A DNA stretch of 64,000 nucleotides, taken from the NCBI GenBank assembly GCA_017979445.1, contig CM030714.1, positions 42,202,826-42,266,825 on the forward strand. Direction: 5' to 3'. The position numbers and the translations under genes are program-made. Below the pieces are notes generated by a model that searched no databases, had not been told where the DNA came from, and was given only the letters and a program-made list of their open reading frames with translations. Shown one piece after another: positions 63,199 through 64,000 of this stretch (positions are counted from its first letter, which is position 1; each line of letters starts with the position of its first letter). The stretch comes from Akebia trifoliata. Taxonomy: Eukaryota; Streptophyta; Magnoliopsida; Ranunculales; Lardizabalaceae.

Positions 63199-64000
63199 AT
63201 ATATATATATATAATAAGTAGGAATATAATGTATCCAATTAATTAAAGCATGACCGATTGTGTGCGTGCTTATACAAACGTACTAATATGCATAAAATAC
63301 ATTAAAATTATACTAACGGATGAATGTTATATGTAACTTTTTATTAGTAAATACTATGTGTAATTTACAAGTTCTTTCTAAGAGCAATTATAACTTTTTT
63401 TTCAAAAACAAACAAACAATGTTTCGGTCGAAGTATAATATTCATCAAAATATTGCATTTTTAGACCTAAAATTTGATAATTTCGGTTGAAATTCACTAT
63501 TCATCAAAATATTTCTTGAAATGAATACTGATTTCCACCGAAACATAGACAAAAACTTCAGTTAAATTTTGCGTCGGAACTCGAAAGAAATGGAAATATT
63601 TTGGTATATTTCGTGAAAATATGCCGAAATTTAATACTATGCAAGGTATATAACTTCTTGTAAGGAACAAGATATAGACAAAGAGAACAAAAAGGAAAGA
63701 GGGAAAAATATGTTAATCACTTTAAAACAAGACGGCCAATAATCGTCTTCCATTTCTATCTATGAACACAAAGGGAATCTAATTTAGGACTTAGAAAACA
63801 CGACAAGATACTTTTATGGATTGATGGCTTATGAGATTGGTGGATCATTTTCAAGTTGTTCTATCCAAACCATGGTAACCAAGTTTGGATTCGGTAGGTT
63901 GGGGTCAGTTCGGAAAAATCAGGAAAGTTTGGGGGATTATAGTATTATACAAATGTTGTTTTTGTCTTTTTTCTCAAAAAAACGTCATCTTCATCCTTCC
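63199..64000. other. No gene seen
   Basis: AT-rich sequence. Around 63420-63640 palindromic words like TTTCGG..CCGAAA and CATCAAAATATT recur, suggesting an old non-autonomous DNA transposon, too decayed to bound. Confidence 0.4.

Overview
This is plant nuclear DNA, probably from a eudicot. It is AT-rich, has GT-AG introns, long (TA)n tracts and dense plant-type transposons, and its host genes (UGT79-like glycosyltransferase, RNA polymerase IV/V subunit 4, CBL calcium sensor) are angiosperm families. I cannot name a species. Three host loci are readable; most of the rest is transposons, their remnants and a large direct duplication.

Layout. (1) 1-13021 and 21501-32882 are two direct copies of one block, and the left copy continues off the window start. 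Each holds a UGT79-type UDP-glycosyltransferase, its upstream region, a downstream chain of (TA)n-flanked elements and the 3' end of the NRPD4 gene. The left UGT (1827-3206) is intact. The right one (22467-28239) is a pseudogene with a frameshift, a nonsense codon and a 4391-bp CACTA transposon in its coding region. A third remnant with only the upstream region and the first codons lies at 17089-20052. (2) 13022-21500, between the copies, holds a decayed Ty1/copia element on the minus strand, a 1786-bp solo LTR with a 5-bp target duplication and small hAT/MULE elements. (3) 32828-45888 (minus) is a complete nine-exon NRPD4/NRPE4 gene (231 aa, subunit 4 of RNA polymerases IV and V). Its 8.35-kb first intron contains a 2.9-kb solo LTR, and a 4.5-kb hAT element starts 66 bp upstream of its start codon. 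(4) 53694-61789 (minus) is a CBL2/CBL3-type calcineurin B-like gene in eight exons. The splice donor after exon 7 appears to have been replaced by a C16 tract and a SINE-like insert.

The main signal is a family of fold-back elements inserted in (TA)n tracts. They share a GGG...GTTC terminus and an internal hairpin core. Comparison of the two duplicated blocks shows at least five of them present on one side while the other side keeps only the (TA)n tract. The one copy outside a TA tract (20566-20894) has a perfect 9-bp target duplication, which points to Mutator-like origin. A related 1.84-kb member (9458-11300) has near-identical ~187-bp terminal repeats and carries an exon-intron-exon fragment of a DUF620 gene, so it looks like a Pack-MULE. 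The CACTA element carries an NLR P-loop exon and three exons of a DOMON/cytochrome b561 gene.

Biologically, the intact UGT probably acts on flavonoid or other glycosides in the cytosol, NRPD4 acts in RNA-directed DNA methylation in the nucleus, and the CBL protein acts in calcium signalling at the tonoplast. They are not an operon or a pathway. All coordinates come from reading the sequence by eye. Exon boundaries were checked for frame; copy boundaries of repeats are good to a few bases where target duplications are stated and to tens of bases elsewhere.
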